From: Saccharothrix ecbatanensis
Lineage (GTDB): Bacteria > Actinomycetota > Actinomycetes > Mycobacteriales > Pseudonocardiaceae
Length of the DNA stretch: 64,000 nt
Assembly (NCBI RefSeq): GCF_014205015.1
Contig: NZ_JACHMO010000001.1
Location: 8,556,001 to 8,620,000 of the forward strand
Direction: 5' to 3'
The notes beneath the pieces were generated by a model. That model made no database searches. It saw only the letters and a program-made list of their open reading frames with translations, and was not told where the DNA came from. Position 1 is the stretch's first letter. The number at the start of each line of letters is the position of its first letter. A program made the position numbers and the translations under genes. This document shows, one piece after another, positions 33,735 to 43,315 of the stretch.

Positions 33735-34253
33735 ATGGACCTGACGCCGTACGTTGATTCCCTCGGTCGCGAACTGCTGACCGTCGCCGAGACCGGTGGT
33801 GACGACGCCACCGTGCTGATCGAGCGGTTGACCGTGTCGATGGAGTCGGCGATCCGGCTCGCGCTGCTCGAAGCCCTCTCGGCCGCTGCCGACGAGATCA
33901 CCCGCGACCTGGCACCCGGCTCGGTCCAAGTGCGCCTGCGTGGCCGCGACCCGAACTTCGTCGTGACGGTGCCGCAGGCGGAGCAGTCGTTCGACAGCAC
34001 GACGGACCTCGCCGCGGCGCCCGCCGACGATGCCGCGGCCGGCTTCGAGGACGGTCCGGCGGTGCGGTTCAACGTCCGACTCCCGGAGCAGCTCAAGGCC
34101 GCGATCGAGGAGGCGGCGGCGAAGGAAGGCCGGTCGCTCAACGCGTGGCTGGTCCGGGCGGCCACGGCCGCTTTGCAGACCCCCGCGCGCGACCAGGGCC
34201 CTGAACGGCGCAGTAAGCGCACTTCGCAGCACTACACCGGTTGGGTGCGCTAG
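33735..34253 (+). CDS. Ribbon-helix-helix (HicB/Arc-like) DNA-binding protein
   Basis: The 172-residue protein ends in an RHH DNA-binding module (about 115-150): FNVRLPEQLKAAIEEAAAKEGRSLNAWLVRAATAAL, where the NVRL strand reads DNA and the SLNAWL helix gives the dimer. The N-terminal part is helical and acidic and may bind a partner. The operator array upstream suggests autoregulation. It is the first gene of an operon with a DUF4097 protein, an ABC exporter and two P450s; no toxin gene lies next to it, so a toxin-antitoxin role is unlikely. Confidence 0.82.
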   Translation: MDLTPYVDSLGRELLTVAETGGDDATVLIERLTVSMESAIRLALLEALSAAADEITRDLAPGSVQVRLRGRDPNFVVTVPQAEQSFDSTTDLAAAPADDAAAGFEDGPAVRFNVRLPEQLKAAIEEAAAKEGRSLNAWLVRAATAALQTPARDQGPERRSKRTSQHYTGWVR

Positions 34254-34329
34254 CCCACCTCTCGCTCCGCTTCACCTCAACGCTCCCACCTGCGGGAACG
34301 TTCTTCCGACTCACTCTTAGGGGACAGCC

Positions 34330-35175
34330 ATGCCTGTTTTCGCCACTCCGGAACCGATCTCCGTCACCATCGAACTCCGCGCCGGCGACGTGCAGATCAT
34401 CGCGACCGACCGCACCGACACCCTGGTCGAGGTGCGGCCGAGCGACGAGTCCGACGAGTCCGACGTGGAGGCCGCGCAGAAGACCCGCGTCGAGTACGCC
34501 GACGGCGTGCTGCTGGTCCGCGGCCTGAAGGCCCGCGCCATCGACTTCTCCAAGAAGACCCGCTCGGTCGACGTGCTGATCGAGCTTCCCGCCGGCTCCC
34601 AGGTGCACAGCGACATGTCGGTCGCGGACGTCCGCAGCACCGGGGTGCTGGGGGAGTGCCGGTTCAAGGCCTCGGTCGGGCACTTCCGCCTCGACCGGAC
34701 CGGCCCGCTGCGGCTGGAAACCCTCGGCCACGTCACGGTGGAAGCGGTCGACGGCGACGCCGACGTCGCCACCGGCACCGGACGGGTGCAGCTCGGTCAC
34801 GTCAGCGGCGCCGTCGTCGTCAAGAACTCCAACGGCCACACCGAAATCGGCACGGTCGCCGGCGAGCTGCGGGTGCGTTCGGCCAACGGCGACATCTCCG
34901 TCGACCGGGCCGGCGCGAAGGTGGAAGCCAAGACCGCCAACGGGAGCATTCGCATCGGCGAGGTCGTGCGCGCCTCGGTCACGCTGAACACCTCGTCCGG
35001 CGACCTCGAGATCGGCATTGCCGAAGGCACCGCCGCCTGGCTCGACCTGAAGACCGGGCACGGGCGGGTGCGCAACTCGCTGGACGACGTCAGCGGGGCG
35101 CCGGCGAAGTCCGACGAGACCGTCGAAATCCGCGCGAACACCTCCTACGGCGAAATCACCATCCGCCGTTCCTGA
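34330..35175 (+). CDS. DUF4097-family beta-strand repeat protein
   Basis: The 281-residue protein consists of many short beta-strand repeats (GDVQIIATDR, GHVTVEAVDGDADV, GAVVVKNSNGHTEIGT, GELRVRSANGDISV, GSIRIGEV), as in DUF4097 adhesin-like beta-helix proteins. It lacks a signal peptide, so it is probably cytoplasmic. In actinomycetes such genes often stand between an RHH regulator and a DrrAB-type transporter, exactly as here. Its role is unknown. Confidence 0.85.
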   Translation: MPVFATPEPISVTIELRAGDVQIIATDRTDTLVEVRPSDESDESDVEAAQKTRVEYADGVLLVRGLKARAIDFSKKTRSVDVLIELPAGSQVHSDMSVADVRSTGVLGECRFKASVGHFRLDRTGPLRLETLGHVTVEAVDGDADVATGTGRVQLGHVSGAVVVKNSNGHTEIGTVAGELRVRSANGDISVDRAGAKVEAKTANGSIRIGEVVRASVTLNTSSGDLEIGIAEGTAAWLDLKTGHGRVRNSLDDVSGAPAKSDETVEIRANTSYGEITIRRS

Positions 35176-35199
35176 CCTGACTTCCTGAGGGGAATTCCC

Positions 35200-36156
35200 A
35201 TGACCACGCCATCCCGATCGGCGATCACGGTGACCGGACTGCGCAGGTCGTTCGGCGACCACGTGGTGCTCGACGGCATCGATCTGAACGTGCCCAGCGG
35301 CACTGTCTTCTCCCTGCTCGGCGCGAACGGCGCGGGCAAGACCACCATGGTCAAGATCCTGTCCACCCTGATCAAGGCCGACGGCGGCAGCGCGAAGGTC
35401 GCGGGCCACGACATCGCCGCCGACCCCGACGCCGTCCGCGCCGCGATCGGCGTCACCGGCCAGTTCTCCGCGGTCGACAACCTGCTGACCGGCTACGAGA
35501 ACCTGACCCTGATGGCCGACCTGCACCACCTCGGCCGTGCGGCGGGCCGGCGTCGGGCCGACGAGCTGCTCGAACAGTTCGACCTGGTCGAAGCGGGCAA
35601 GAAGACGGCGTCCACCTACTCCGGCGGCATGCGGCGGCGGCTCGACCTCGCGATGACCCTGGTCGGCTCACCGCAGGTGATCTTCCTGGACGAGCCGACC
35701 ACCGGGCTGGACCCGCGCAGCCGTCGCGGCATGTGGCAGATCGTCCGGGAGCTGGTGGCCGGTGGCGTCACGATCTTCCTCACCACGCAGTACCTGGAGG
35801 AGGCGGACCAGCTCGCCGACCGGATCGCGGTGCTCGACCACGGGAAGATCGTCGCCGAAGGCACCCCGGAAGAGCTCAAGCGGCGCATCCCCGGCGGTCA
35901 CGTGCGGCTGAAGTTCACCGACGCCCGTGAACTCGAATCCGCCGCTCGCGTCGTCGGCCAGGCGTCCCGCGACAGCGACGCGCTCGCCCTGACCGTGCCG
36001 CACGACGGCAGCCTCAAGTCGCTGAAGGCACTGCTGGACCGCCTCGACGCGGGCGCGGTCGAAGTCGACTCGCTGAGCGTCGACACCCCTGACCTGGACG
36101 ACGTCTTCCTCGCCCTCACCGGCAAGCCCAAGAACGAGAAGGTGGCCACGCCATGA
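35200..36156 (+). CDS. ABC transporter ATPase, DrrA type
   Basis: The 318-residue protein has Walker A GANGAGKTT, the signature YSGGMRRRLDLA, Walker B VIFLDEPTTGLD and the DrrA-family C-terminal extension (about residue 230 onward). DrrA-type ATPases power export of hydrophobic antibiotics or lipids. It overlaps the permease gene by 4 bases. The GAGGGGA ribosome site supports the ATG at 35200. Confidence 0.94.
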   Translation: MTTPSRSAITVTGLRRSFGDHVVLDGIDLNVPSGTVFSLLGANGAGKTTMVKILSTLIKADGGSAKVAGHDIAADPDAVRAAIGVTGQFSAVDNLLTGYENLTLMADLHHLGRAAGRRRADELLEQFDLVEAGKKTASTYSGGMRRRLDLAMTLVGSPQVIFLDEPTTGLDPRSRRGMWQIVRELVAGGVTIFLTTQYLEEADQLADRIAVLDHGKIVAEGTPEELKRRIPGGHVRLKFTDARELESAARVVGQASRDSDALALTVPHDGSLKSLKALLDRLDAGAVEVDSLSVDTPDLDDVFLALTGKPKNEKVATP

Positions 36157-36944
36157 GCACCGTGTCCTACGCACTGACCGACTCGGCGACGATGATCCGC
36201 CGCAACCTCAAGCGCATGGTGCGGTACCCGTCGATGACGGTGATGCTCATGGTGATGCCGGTCGTCTTCCTGCTGCTGTTCGTCTTCGTCTTCGGCGGCA
36301 CGCTCGGCGCGGGGATCGGTGGCGCCGCCGCCGGACGCGCGGAGTACGTCAACTACGTCACCCCCGCGATCATCCTGATGACGATCACCTCCGCTATCCA
36401 GGGCACCAGCATCTCGGTCGCCATGGACATGACCGAGGGAATCGTGGACCGGTTCCGCACCATGGCGATCGCCCGCGTCTCCGTCCTCACCGGGCACGTC
36501 GTCGGCAGCCTCATCCAGACGATGCTGAGCATCACGGCCGTGATCGGCGTCGCGCTGCTCGTCGGCTTCCGGCCGTCGGCGGACGTCGGCGGCTGGTTCG
36601 CCACCGTCGGTGTCCTGCTGCTGATGACGTTCGCCTTCGTCTGGCTGGCCGCCGCACTCGGCTTGGCCAGCAAGACCGTCGAGTCTTCGAGCAACGTCGG
36701 CCTGCCGCTGGTCCTGCTCCCGTTCCTCGGCAGCGGCTTCGTCCCGACCGACTCGATGCCGACCGCGCTGCGCTGGTTCGCCGAGTACCAGCCGTTCACC
36801 CCGCTCATCGAGACCCTGCGCGGCCTGCTGATGGGCACGCCGATCGGGAACAACGCCTTCATCGCGCTCGGCTGGTGCGTCGTCATCGGACTCGGCGGCT
36901 ACCTCTGGTCGAAGAAGCTGTTCAACCGCGAATCCACCCGCTAG
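36153..36944 (+). CDS. ABC transporter permease, DrrB type
   Basis: The 263-residue membrane protein has six hydrophobic segments and the ABC-2 permease layout, with the DrrB-like stretch GFVPTDSMPTALRWFAEYQPFTPLIETLRGLL near the C-terminus. It forms the channel for the DrrA-like ATPase just upstream (ATGA overlap). Exported substrate unknown; two P450 genes follow immediately, which may modify it. Confidence 0.94.
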   Translation: MSTVSYALTDSATMIRRNLKRMVRYPSMTVMLMVMPVVFLLLFVFVFGGTLGAGIGGAAAGRAEYVNYVTPAIILMTITSAIQGTSISVAMDMTEGIVDRFRTMAIARVSVLTGHVVGSLIQTMLSITAVIGVALLVGFRPSADVGGWFATVGVLLLMTFAFVWLAAALGLASKTVESSSNVGLPLVLLPFLGSGFVPTDSMPTALRWFAEYQPFTPLIETLRGLLMGTPIGNNAFIALGWCVVIGLGGYLWSKKLFNRESTR

Positions 36945-36968
36945 TCACCTGCTCTGGGGGAAGAAACC

Positions 36969-38174
36969 ATGCCGCACCACGAGGTTCCGCCGCTCGACTC
37001 GCTACCCACCACCCGACCCGCGGGCTGTCCGTTCGACCCGCCCAGCGAGCTGGCCCGGATCCGTGCGGAGAGCCCGCTCACCAGGATGGTCTACCCGGAC
37101 GGGCACGTCGGTTGGCTGGCCACCGGTCACGCCGTGTCCCGCGCGGTACTGGCCGACAGCCGGTTCACCTCCCGGTACGAGCTGATGCACTACCCGCTCC
37201 CGGGCGTCACCGAGCTGCCCCCGGCGCCGGTCGGCGACCTGACCGGGATCGACGCGCCCGAGCACACCCGCTACCGGAAGCTGTTGACCGGCAGGTTCAC
37301 CGTCCGCCGGATGCGGGTGCTCACGGAACGCCTTGAGCAGATCACCGCCGAGCACCTCGACGCCATGGAAAGCCATGGCCCGTCGGTGGACCTGGTGCAG
37401 GCGTACGCCCACCCGGTCCCGGCGATGATGATCTGTGAACTGCTCGGCGTCCCGTACGCGGACCGCGAGACGTTCACCCGCCACGCGAGGGCGCTGACCG
37501 ACCCGGACAACACTCCGGAGGAGATGTACGCGGCTTGGGGCGCGCTGGAGGAGTACGTGCGCGGGCTGGTGTCGGCCAAGCGCGCGAACCCGACCGACGA
37601 CGTGCTCAGCGAACTGACCGCCACCGACCTGGACGACACGGAGATCGCGGGCCTCGGCTCGTTCCTGCTCGGCGCCGGGCTCGACACCACCGCCAACATG
37701 ATCGCGCTGGGCGCCTTCGCCCTGTTGAGCCACCCGGACCAGCTCGCGGCCCTGCGCGCCGACCCGGACGGCATCGACCAGGCGGTGGAGGAACTGCTGC
37801 GCTACCTGACCATCACGCACACCGGCGCGCGGGCGGCGCTGGAGGACGTAGAGCTGGACGGCCACCTGATCAAGGCGGGCGAGACGGTCACCATCTCGGC
37901 GCAGGCCGCCAACCGCGACCCGGCGAAGTTCGCCGATCCGGACACGCTCGACCTGCGCCGGCAGGCCACCGGGCATCTCGGCTTCGGGCACGGCGTCCAC
38001 CAGTGCCTCGGGCAGCAGTTGGCCCGGGTCGAGATGCGGGTCGCGTTCCCCGCGCTGTTCGCCCGCTTCCCGTCGCTGCGACTGGCCGTGCCGGACGAGG
38101 ACGTCCCGCTGCGCCACGACGCGAGCATCTACGGCGTCCACCGACTTCCGGTCACCTGGGATCACCAGCACTGA
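36969..38174 (+). CDS. Cytochrome P450 (first of a tandem pair)
   Basis: The 401-residue soluble bacterial P450 has the heme-ligand motif [10 protein letters not shown], ExxR in EELLR and the I-helix sequence GAGLDTTAN, with aspartate where most have glutamate before the conserved threonine. It resembles the CYP105/107-type actinomycete enzymes that hydroxylate macrolides, terpenoids and xenobiotics. It starts 24 bases after the permease with a GGGGGAAG ribosome site. No ferredoxin gene is seen nearby, so redox partners must be elsewhere. Confidence 0.92.
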   Translation: MPHHEVPPLDSLPTTRPAGCPFDPPSELARIRAESPLTRMVYPDGHVGWLATGHAVSRAVLADSRFTSRYELMHYPLPGVTELPPAPVGDLTGIDAPEHTRYRKLLTGRFTVRRMRVLTERLEQITAEHLDAMESHGPSVDLVQAYAHPVPAMMICELLGVPYADRETFTRHARALTDPDNTPEEMYAAWGALEEYVRGLVSAKRANPTDDVLSELTATDLDDTEIAGLGSFLLGAGLDTTANMIALGAFALLSHPDQLAALRADPDGIDQAVEELLRYLTITHTGARAALEDVELDGHLIKAGETVTISAQAANRDPAKFADPDTLDLRRQATGHLGFGHGVHQCLGQQLARVEMRVAFPALFARFPSLRLAVPDEDVPLRHDASIYGVHRLPVTWDHQH

Positions 38175-38206
38175 GGCTCTGGCCCACCACCACCGAAGGA
38201 AATCCG

Positions 38207-39433
38207 ATGACTCAAACGGTTCCCGTCCCGCAGGGCCTCCCCATGGACCGCGATGCCGGTCCCTTCGACCCACCCAGCGACATCACCCGGCTGCGTGAGG
38301 CACGCCCCGTCAGTCCCATGGTCTTCCCCGACGGTCACGAGGGCTGGCTCGTCACCGGGTACGACGCGGTCCGCAAGGTCATGGCCGACACCCGGTTCAG
38401 CTCACGCCAGGACATCGGCATCATCCACGTGCCGTACCCGACGCCCGGCATGCCCGAGCAGACCGAGCCGTCCCCGCAGATGCCGGGCCTGTTCATCTCC
38501 ATGGACCCGCCGGACCACACCAGGTTGCGGCGCATGCTCACCGGCGCGTTCACCGTCAAGCGGATGAAGCAGCTGGAAGAGGGCATCGTCGAGATCGTCC
38601 AGCGGCAACTGGACGAGATGGCCCGCCTGACGCCGCCGATCGACCTGGTCAAGGAGTTCGCGCTGCCGGTGCCCTCGCTGGTGATCTGCGAACTGCTCGG
38701 TGTGCCTTATGCGGACCGCGAGACCTTCCAGTCGAACTCCTCCAAGTTCATGGAGAAGGACGTGAAGCTGGAGGACAAGATGGCCGCGTTCGGCGCGATG
38801 GTCGGGTACCTGGGCGAACTGGTCACGCGCAAGCGCGCCGAACCGGACGAGGACATGCTGTCCGACCTGGCCCGCAACGACGACCTCACCGTCGAGGAGT
38901 TGACCGGGATCGCCTTCCTGCTGCTGCTCGCGGGCCACGAGACCACCGCCAACATGCTGTCCCTCGGCACCTTCGCGCTGCTGGAGAACCCGTCGCAGGC
39001 GGCCGAGCTGCGGGCCGACCCGGACCTGATGCCGGGCGCGGTCGAGGAACTCATGCGCTACCTGTCCGTCGCCGACATCTTCTTCCGCTACGCCACGGAG
39101 GACATCGAACTCGGCGGTGAGACGATCCCCGAGGGGTCGACCGTCGTCGTCTCGCTGCTGGCCGCCAACCGCGATCCCCAGCGCTTCGAGAACCCCGACA
39201 CCCTCGACGTCCACCGCACGGCTCGCGGTCACCTGGCGTTCGGGCACGGCATCCACCAGTGCCTCGGCCAGCAGTTGGCCCGCATCGAGATGCGCGCCGG
39301 TTTCGAAGGGCTGCTGCGCCGCTTCCCGACCCTGAAGCTCGCCATTCCCGCCGACGAGGTGAAGCTCCGGACCGACATGAACATCTACGGCGTCCACGAG
39401 CTGCCGGTGACCTGGACGGAAGCCGCCGGGTGA
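38207..39433 (+). CDS. Cytochrome P450 (second of a tandem pair)
   Basis: The 408-residue P450 has FGHGIHQCLG as the heme ligand loop, EELMR (ExxR) and a canonical I-helix AGHETTAN. It is clearly related to the upstream P450 (shared [16 protein letters not shown] and the C-terminal IYGVHELPVTW), so the pair arose by duplication and then diverged. The ATG at 38207 has GAAGGAAA upstream. A strong terminator follows. Confidence 0.93.
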   Translation: MTQTVPVPQGLPMDRDAGPFDPPSDITRLREARPVSPMVFPDGHEGWLVTGYDAVRKVMADTRFSSRQDIGIIHVPYPTPGMPEQTEPSPQMPGLFISMDPPDHTRLRRMLTGAFTVKRMKQLEEGIVEIVQRQLDEMARLTPPIDLVKEFALPVPSLVICELLGVPYADRETFQSNSSKFMEKDVKLEDKMAAFGAMVGYLGELVTRKRAEPDEDMLSDLARNDDLTVEELTGIAFLLLLAGHETTANMLSLGTFALLENPSQAAELRADPDLMPGAVEELMRYLSVADIFFRYATEDIELGGETIPEGSTVVVSLLAANRDPQRFENPDTLDVHRTARGHLAFGHGIHQCLGQQLARIEMRAGFEGLLRRFPTLKLAIPADEVKLRTDMNIYGVHELPVTWTEAAG

Positions 39434-39438
39434 CACCG

Positions 39439-39476
39439 TCGCCCGTCGAACCTGCTGACACGGGTTCGACGGGCGA
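39439..39476. terminator. Bidirectional terminator between convergent genes
   Basis: Perfect 14-bp arms TCGCCCGTCGAACC (39439-39452) and GGTTCGACGGGCGA (39463-39476) with a 10-base loop lie between the P450 operon and the minus-strand reductase. Confidence 0.9.
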
Positions 39477-39485
39477 TGTCGTGCC

Positions 39486-40169
39486 TCAGTTGCCGCGGCC
39501 CCGGTCGTCCAGGACGAGAGGGGCGCGGCCCTTGACGCTGTAGCGGATGTGCGTGACGTCGGGGGTGTGCACGACCCTGGTCGGGGTCAGCTCGATGCCC
39601 TCCTTGACGCCGAGACCGAGGTCGGCGTCGAGCAGTCGCATCCCGGTGCCGAGCACGACCGGCACGACGTGCAGCTCCAGTTCGTCCAGCAGGCCGGCCG
39701 CCAGGATCTGCCGCACGAGCGTGCCGCCACCCGCGACCGCGACGTTCTTGCCGCCGGCCGCCGCCTTGGCCTGCTCCACCGCGCTCGTGATGCCGTCCGT
39801 GACGTAGGTGAAGCTGGTCCCGCCCTTGCGCTCCAGGGTCTGGCGCGGGCGGTGGGTCACTACGAAGACGGGGGCGCGGAACGGTGGCTCCTCGCCCCAC
39901 GGCACCTCGCCGCCGTCGGCCATGCGACGTCCCATGACGTATGCGCCGGCGGCCTCGAACGTCTCCTGAATGATGTCGGAGTTGACGTCCCGCTCGCCGC
40001 CGGCGAAGCCCTGCCGTTCCCGCCACGCCATCGCGTTGATCACCCAGCGGGTGACGCGGTAGAACGCGGCGGCCTCCGCGGACTCCAGCCAGCCGTCGCC
40101 GCCCTCGTGGCGCGGTCCGGCGTAGAAGCCGTCGAGGGACACCGACATCTGCGCGGTCACCTTGGTCAT
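39486..40169 (-). CDS. RibD-C/dihydrofolate-reductase-fold protein
   Basis: The 227-residue protein has the DHFR/RibD-C fold signatures: MSVSLDGFYAGP at the start, YVMGRRMADGG, the NADPH-loop VAVAGGGTLVRQ and a conserved VVLGTGMRLL near the end. Members of this group are NADPH-dependent reductases of unknown substrate and are very common in actinobacteria. A single-gene unit. Confidence 0.9.
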   Translation of the reverse strand: MTKVTAQMSVSLDGFYAGPRHEGGDGWLESAEAAAFYRVTRWVINAMAWRERQGFAGGERDVNSDIIQETFEAAGAYVMGRRMADGGEVPWGEEPPFRAPVFVVTHRPRQTLERKGGTSFTYVTDGITSAVEQAKAAAGGKNVAVAGGGTLVRQILAAGLLDELELHVVPVVLGTGMRLLDADLGLGVKEGIELTPTRVVHTPDVTHIRYSVKGRAPLVLDDRGRGN

Positions 40170-40278
40170 CGTGTTCCTTCCTCCCGGCGGCCCCCGACGG
40201 GCTCGCTCGGGAGGGGATCGGAGCCGCCGGCCCGATTTCTACGTCGCCGGCGACTTCTTTTCGGCGGGTTGGTCGACG

Positions 40279-41529
40279 TCATCCGGTGGACGCGCAGCGC
40301 GCCGCGCGTAGCAGCAGGAACCGCTGCTCGGGGACGTTGCCGGCCAGCCGTGCGGCCTGGCGGAACGCCTCGCTCGCCTCCTTGAGGTCACCCGCCTGTT
40401 CGAGCAGGTGGGCGCGGACCGCGAACAGTCGGTGGTTGCCCGCCAGCACCCCCTGCTCCAGTTCCGCGACCGCCTCCAGGGCTGCTCGGGGGCCGTGCAC
40501 CTCGCCTACGGCCACGGCCCGGTTCAGCGCGGCGACGGGGCTGGGCGCGAGGCGTTCCAGCACGTCGTACAGCGCGAGGATCTGCGGCCAGTCGGTGTCC
40601 TCGGCGGTGATCGCCTCGCAGTGCACGGCCGCGATCGCCGCCTGCACCTGGTACGGGCCGACGGCGTGGTCCGCAAGGCTGCGGGTCACCAGGTCGGCGC
40701 CCTCGGCGATCGCGGCCCGGTCCCACTTGGACCGGTCCTGTTCGGCCAGCGGGACCAGGATGCCGTCGGGTCCGGTGCGGGTCGCGGCGCGTGCCTCGGT
40801 CAGCAGCATCAGGGCGAGCAGGCCGGCGGTTTCACCGGCGTCGGGCAGCCGGCGGTGCAGCTCCTGCGTCAACCGCATCGCCTGTTCGGTGAGGTCCGGA
40901 CGGCGCAGCGTGGGCCCGGCGCTGGCGCTGTAACCCTCGTTGAACAGCAGGTACAGCACGTGCAGGACGGTTCCGAGCGCTTTGTGATCGGGCGGCGGTT
41001 CGAACCGGGCGCCCACCTCGCGCAGCCGCTGCTTGGCGCGGGAGATCCGCTGGCCCATCGTCTTGTCGGGCACGAGGAACGCCGTGGCGATCTCGGTCGT
41101 GGTCAGCCCGGCGACGGCCCGCAGGGTGAGCGCCATCTGCGCGGACGGCGTCAGGGCGGGGTGGCAGCAGAGGAACAGGAGTTCCAGCAGGTCGTCCCGG
41201 ACCGGCTCCGCGTCCGGCGGTGGGGCCAGCAGCTGGTCACGCGGCACGGCGTCGAACAGGGCCTGCTCGCGGCGCTCGCGTGCGGCGTCGGAACGCACTT
41301 GGTCGACGTAGCGGCGTGCGGCGACCGTGGTCAGCCAGCCCAGGGGGTGTTCCGGCACGCCGTCGCGCGACCACGTGGCGGCGGCGTCGATCAGCGCCTC
41401 CTGCACGGCGTCCTCGCACCGTGAGAAGTCGCGGTACCGGCGGACGAGGATGCCGAGGACCTGCGGTGTCAGCGTGCGCAGGAGGTGTTCGACCGGACCG
41501 CCGAAGGTCGCCGGACCGCTTGATGTCAA
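40279..41529 (-). CDS. ECF sigma factor of the ECF42 type with C-terminal TPR-like domain
   Basis: The 416-residue protein begins with sigma-70 region 2 (LVRRYRDFSRCEDAVQEALIDA) and region 4 (LTTTEIATAFLVPDKTMGQRISRAKQRLR). A long C-terminal helical domain (DUF6596/TPR-like, HVLYLLFNEGYSAS and later AALNRAVAVGEVHGPRAALEAV) follows, which defines the ECF42 group. These sigma factors lack an anti-sigma factor and are encoded with DGPF/YCII proteins, as here. The TTG at 41529 overlaps the TGA of the upstream YCII gene (TTGA), which decides the start. Confidence 0.92.
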   Translation of the reverse strand: MTSSGPATFGGPVEHLLRTLTPQVLGILVRRYRDFSRCEDAVQEALIDAAATWSRDGVPEHPLGWLTTVAARRYVDQVRSDAARERREQALFDAVPRDQLLAPPPDAEPVRDDLLELLFLCCHPALTPSAQMALTLRAVAGLTTTEIATAFLVPDKTMGQRISRAKQRLREVGARFEPPPDHKALGTVLHVLYLLFNEGYSASAGPTLRRPDLTEQAMRLTQELHRRLPDAGETAGLLALMLLTEARAATRTGPDGILVPLAEQDRSKWDRAAIAEGADLVTRSLADHAVGPYQVQAAIAAVHCEAITAEDTDWPQILALYDVLERLAPSPVAALNRAVAVGEVHGPRAALEAVAELEQGVLAGNHRLFAVRAHLLEQAGDLKEASEAFRQAARLAGNVPEQRFLLLRAARCASTG

Positions 41530-41897
41530 AGGTCGCCGCCGCCACGTTCCATCAGCGGCCACACCTCCAGGCCGCCGCCCAGACCCCGGCTGTAGCGCAA
41601 TGCCGGGTACGACTCCGCGATCTCCACCGCGCGCTGTTCGCTGTCGACGTCGACCACGAAGTAGGAGCCGACGTGTTCCTTCGCCTCCAGGTAGGGGCCG
41701 TCGGTCACCACCGGCGCCTCCCCGACCACGCGCACCGACCGCGGCCGGTCCACCAGGCCTTGGGAGTCGACGAGCTCACCGGACTCCCGCAGGGCGGCGT
41801 TGAACCCGTCCACCTCGGCGACCAGCTTCGCGAACCCGTCCGCGTCGACGCTGTTCCACACCTCTTCGTTGCCGTAGATCAGCATCAGGTACTTCAC
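41526..41897 (-). CDS. YCII/DGPF-domain protein
   Basis: The 123-residue protein has the family's opening (KYLMLIYGNEEVW), the DGPY-type motif TDGPYLEAKEHVGSYFVVDVDS and the closing EVWPL. DGPF proteins accompany ECF42 sigma factors and may act as small enzymes or binding proteins. The GTG at 41897 has a perfect GGAGG 7 bases upstream. It is translationally coupled to the sigma factor gene. Confidence 0.92.
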   Translation of the reverse strand: MKYLMLIYGNEEVWNSVDADGFAKLVAEVDGFNAALRESGELVDSQGLVDRPRSVRVVGEAPVVTDGPYLEAKEHVGSYFVVDVDSEQRAVEIAESYPALRYSRGLGGGLEVWPLMERGGGDL

Positions 41898-42048
41898 GGC
41901 TGCCTCCTGTCCGTCCGGTTCGGATAGTCGATTCTGCCTGAGGCGCCATGTGCGTCGCCGGGGACGACGGCAAGTCCGTTCGTGTTGACGGCGCGATTGG
42001 CAACAGGAAACGCCGGCGCCACCCCCGCGCGCGGTGCGAAGGTGTGCC

Positions 42049-43275
42049 ATGACCCATGAGGCGTTCGGCAGCGCGTTGCGCAGAAGGCGCATGGCGAAAC
42101 GACTGTCACTCCAGGACCTGGCCACCGCGCTGCACTACAGCAAGGGCCAGCTCAGCAAGGTCGAGAACAACCTGAGCAGGCCGAGCTCGCAGTTGGTGCG
42201 GCTGGCCGACCGCGTGCTGGAGGCGGACGGGGCGCTGATCGCGCTGGCCGCGGCGCGCGAGGTGGCTCGGCCCGTGCGGAACAGCGCGGGGCAGGCGTCG
42301 ATCGGCATCGCGGTGCGCCGCGCCGACGCCGAGGCCGCCGCCGAGAACGGGGACACGGAACTGGTGCTGCGACAGCAGTTCGACCTCCTCCGCGGCATGG
42401 GCAGGCACTCGCCGCCGGGCCTGGTGATCCACGGCGCCTCGGGTGTCCTGGAGCTGGTGAACAGCCTGCGCTCAGCGGCGCGCGAACCGGCCGCCCGGGC
42501 GCGACTCGACGTGTTGGCCGCCCGGTACGGCGAATACCTCGGCTGGATGGCGCAGGAGGCGGGCCACCCCGACCTCGCGTCGCAGTGGACCCGGTGGTCC
42601 GTGTCCGTCACCGACGACGACAGCCTGGCCGCCTACGCGTTGGTGCGCGAGGCGGAACTGGCCATGTACAACGGGGACGGCCGTCGGACGATCTCCCTGT
42701 CTCGGGCGGCGCGGCGGCACCCCGGCGCGGACGCGCGCATCCGCGGCCTCGCGTCGCACCGGATGGCGCAGGGCTACGCGATCAGCGGCGACTACGGCCG
42801 GTGCCGCACGGCGCTGGACGAGGCCGAGGAGTGGTTGGCGCGCCCGCACGCGTCCGGCCCGGCGAACCCCGTGCTCGGGTCCTCGACCGTGGCCGACCTC
42901 GGGCGCGCGGTCGCCGGCTGGTGCCTCTACGACCTCGGCCGGCCCCGGGCCGCGGCGGAGTCGCTGGAGTCGGCGCTGGCCCGCACACCCGATTCGGCGC
43001 GGCGGGCCCGTGCGCTCTACGGGGCCAGGCTCGCCCTGGCCCACGAGGCGGCGGGCGAACTGACCCGCATGTGCGAGGTCGCCGAGCAGGCGGTGGCCGA
43101 CGCGGTGACGATCGACTCGGCGAGCGTCCGCGGCGAGCTGCGCACCTTGGCCCGGCGGGTGCTCCGCAGGAGGGGGCACCGCCCGGCACGCCGGTTGCAC
43201 GTCGAACTCACCACGTCGCTGTCCCAGGGCGAACTGCTCGTCGAGTTTCCTGTTTCCACCCCACCACGGGACTGA
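42049..43275 (+). CDS. XRE-family transcriptional regulator with TPR-like domain
   Basis: The 408-residue protein has an N-terminal HTH (FGSALRRRRMAKRLSLQDLATALHYSKGQLSKVENNLSRPS) followed by a long helical region with repeat-like segments (about 130-390), as in actinomycete XRE/TPR regulators that control development or secondary metabolism. A Nudix gene starts 41 bases after its stop, so both probably form one unit. The ATG at 42049 was chosen because it begins the HTH directly. Confidence 0.88.
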   Translation: MTHEAFGSALRRRRMAKRLSLQDLATALHYSKGQLSKVENNLSRPSSQLVRLADRVLEADGALIALAAAREVARPVRNSAGQASIGIAVRRADAEAAAENGDTELVLRQQFDLLRGMGRHSPPGLVIHGASGVLELVNSLRSAAREPAARARLDVLAARYGEYLGWMAQEAGHPDLASQWTRWSVSVTDDDSLAAYALVREAELAMYNGDGRRTISLSRAARRHPGADARIRGLASHRMAQGYAISGDYGRCRTALDEAEEWLARPHASGPANPVLGSSTVADLGRAVAGWCLYDLGRPRAAAESLESALARTPDSARRARALYGARLALAHEAAGELTRMCEVAEQAVADAVTIDSASVRGELRTLARRVLRRRGHRPARRLHVELTTSLSQGELLVEFPVSTPPRD

Positions 43276-43315
43276 GAAACACCAAAAAGGGTGATCACGA
43301 ACGGAACAAGGGTGT

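Noticed and set aside
33735..34253. HicAB toxin-antitoxin module
   Set aside because: The RHH protein resembles HicB only in its DNA-binding end; no small HicA-like toxin gene is adjacent.
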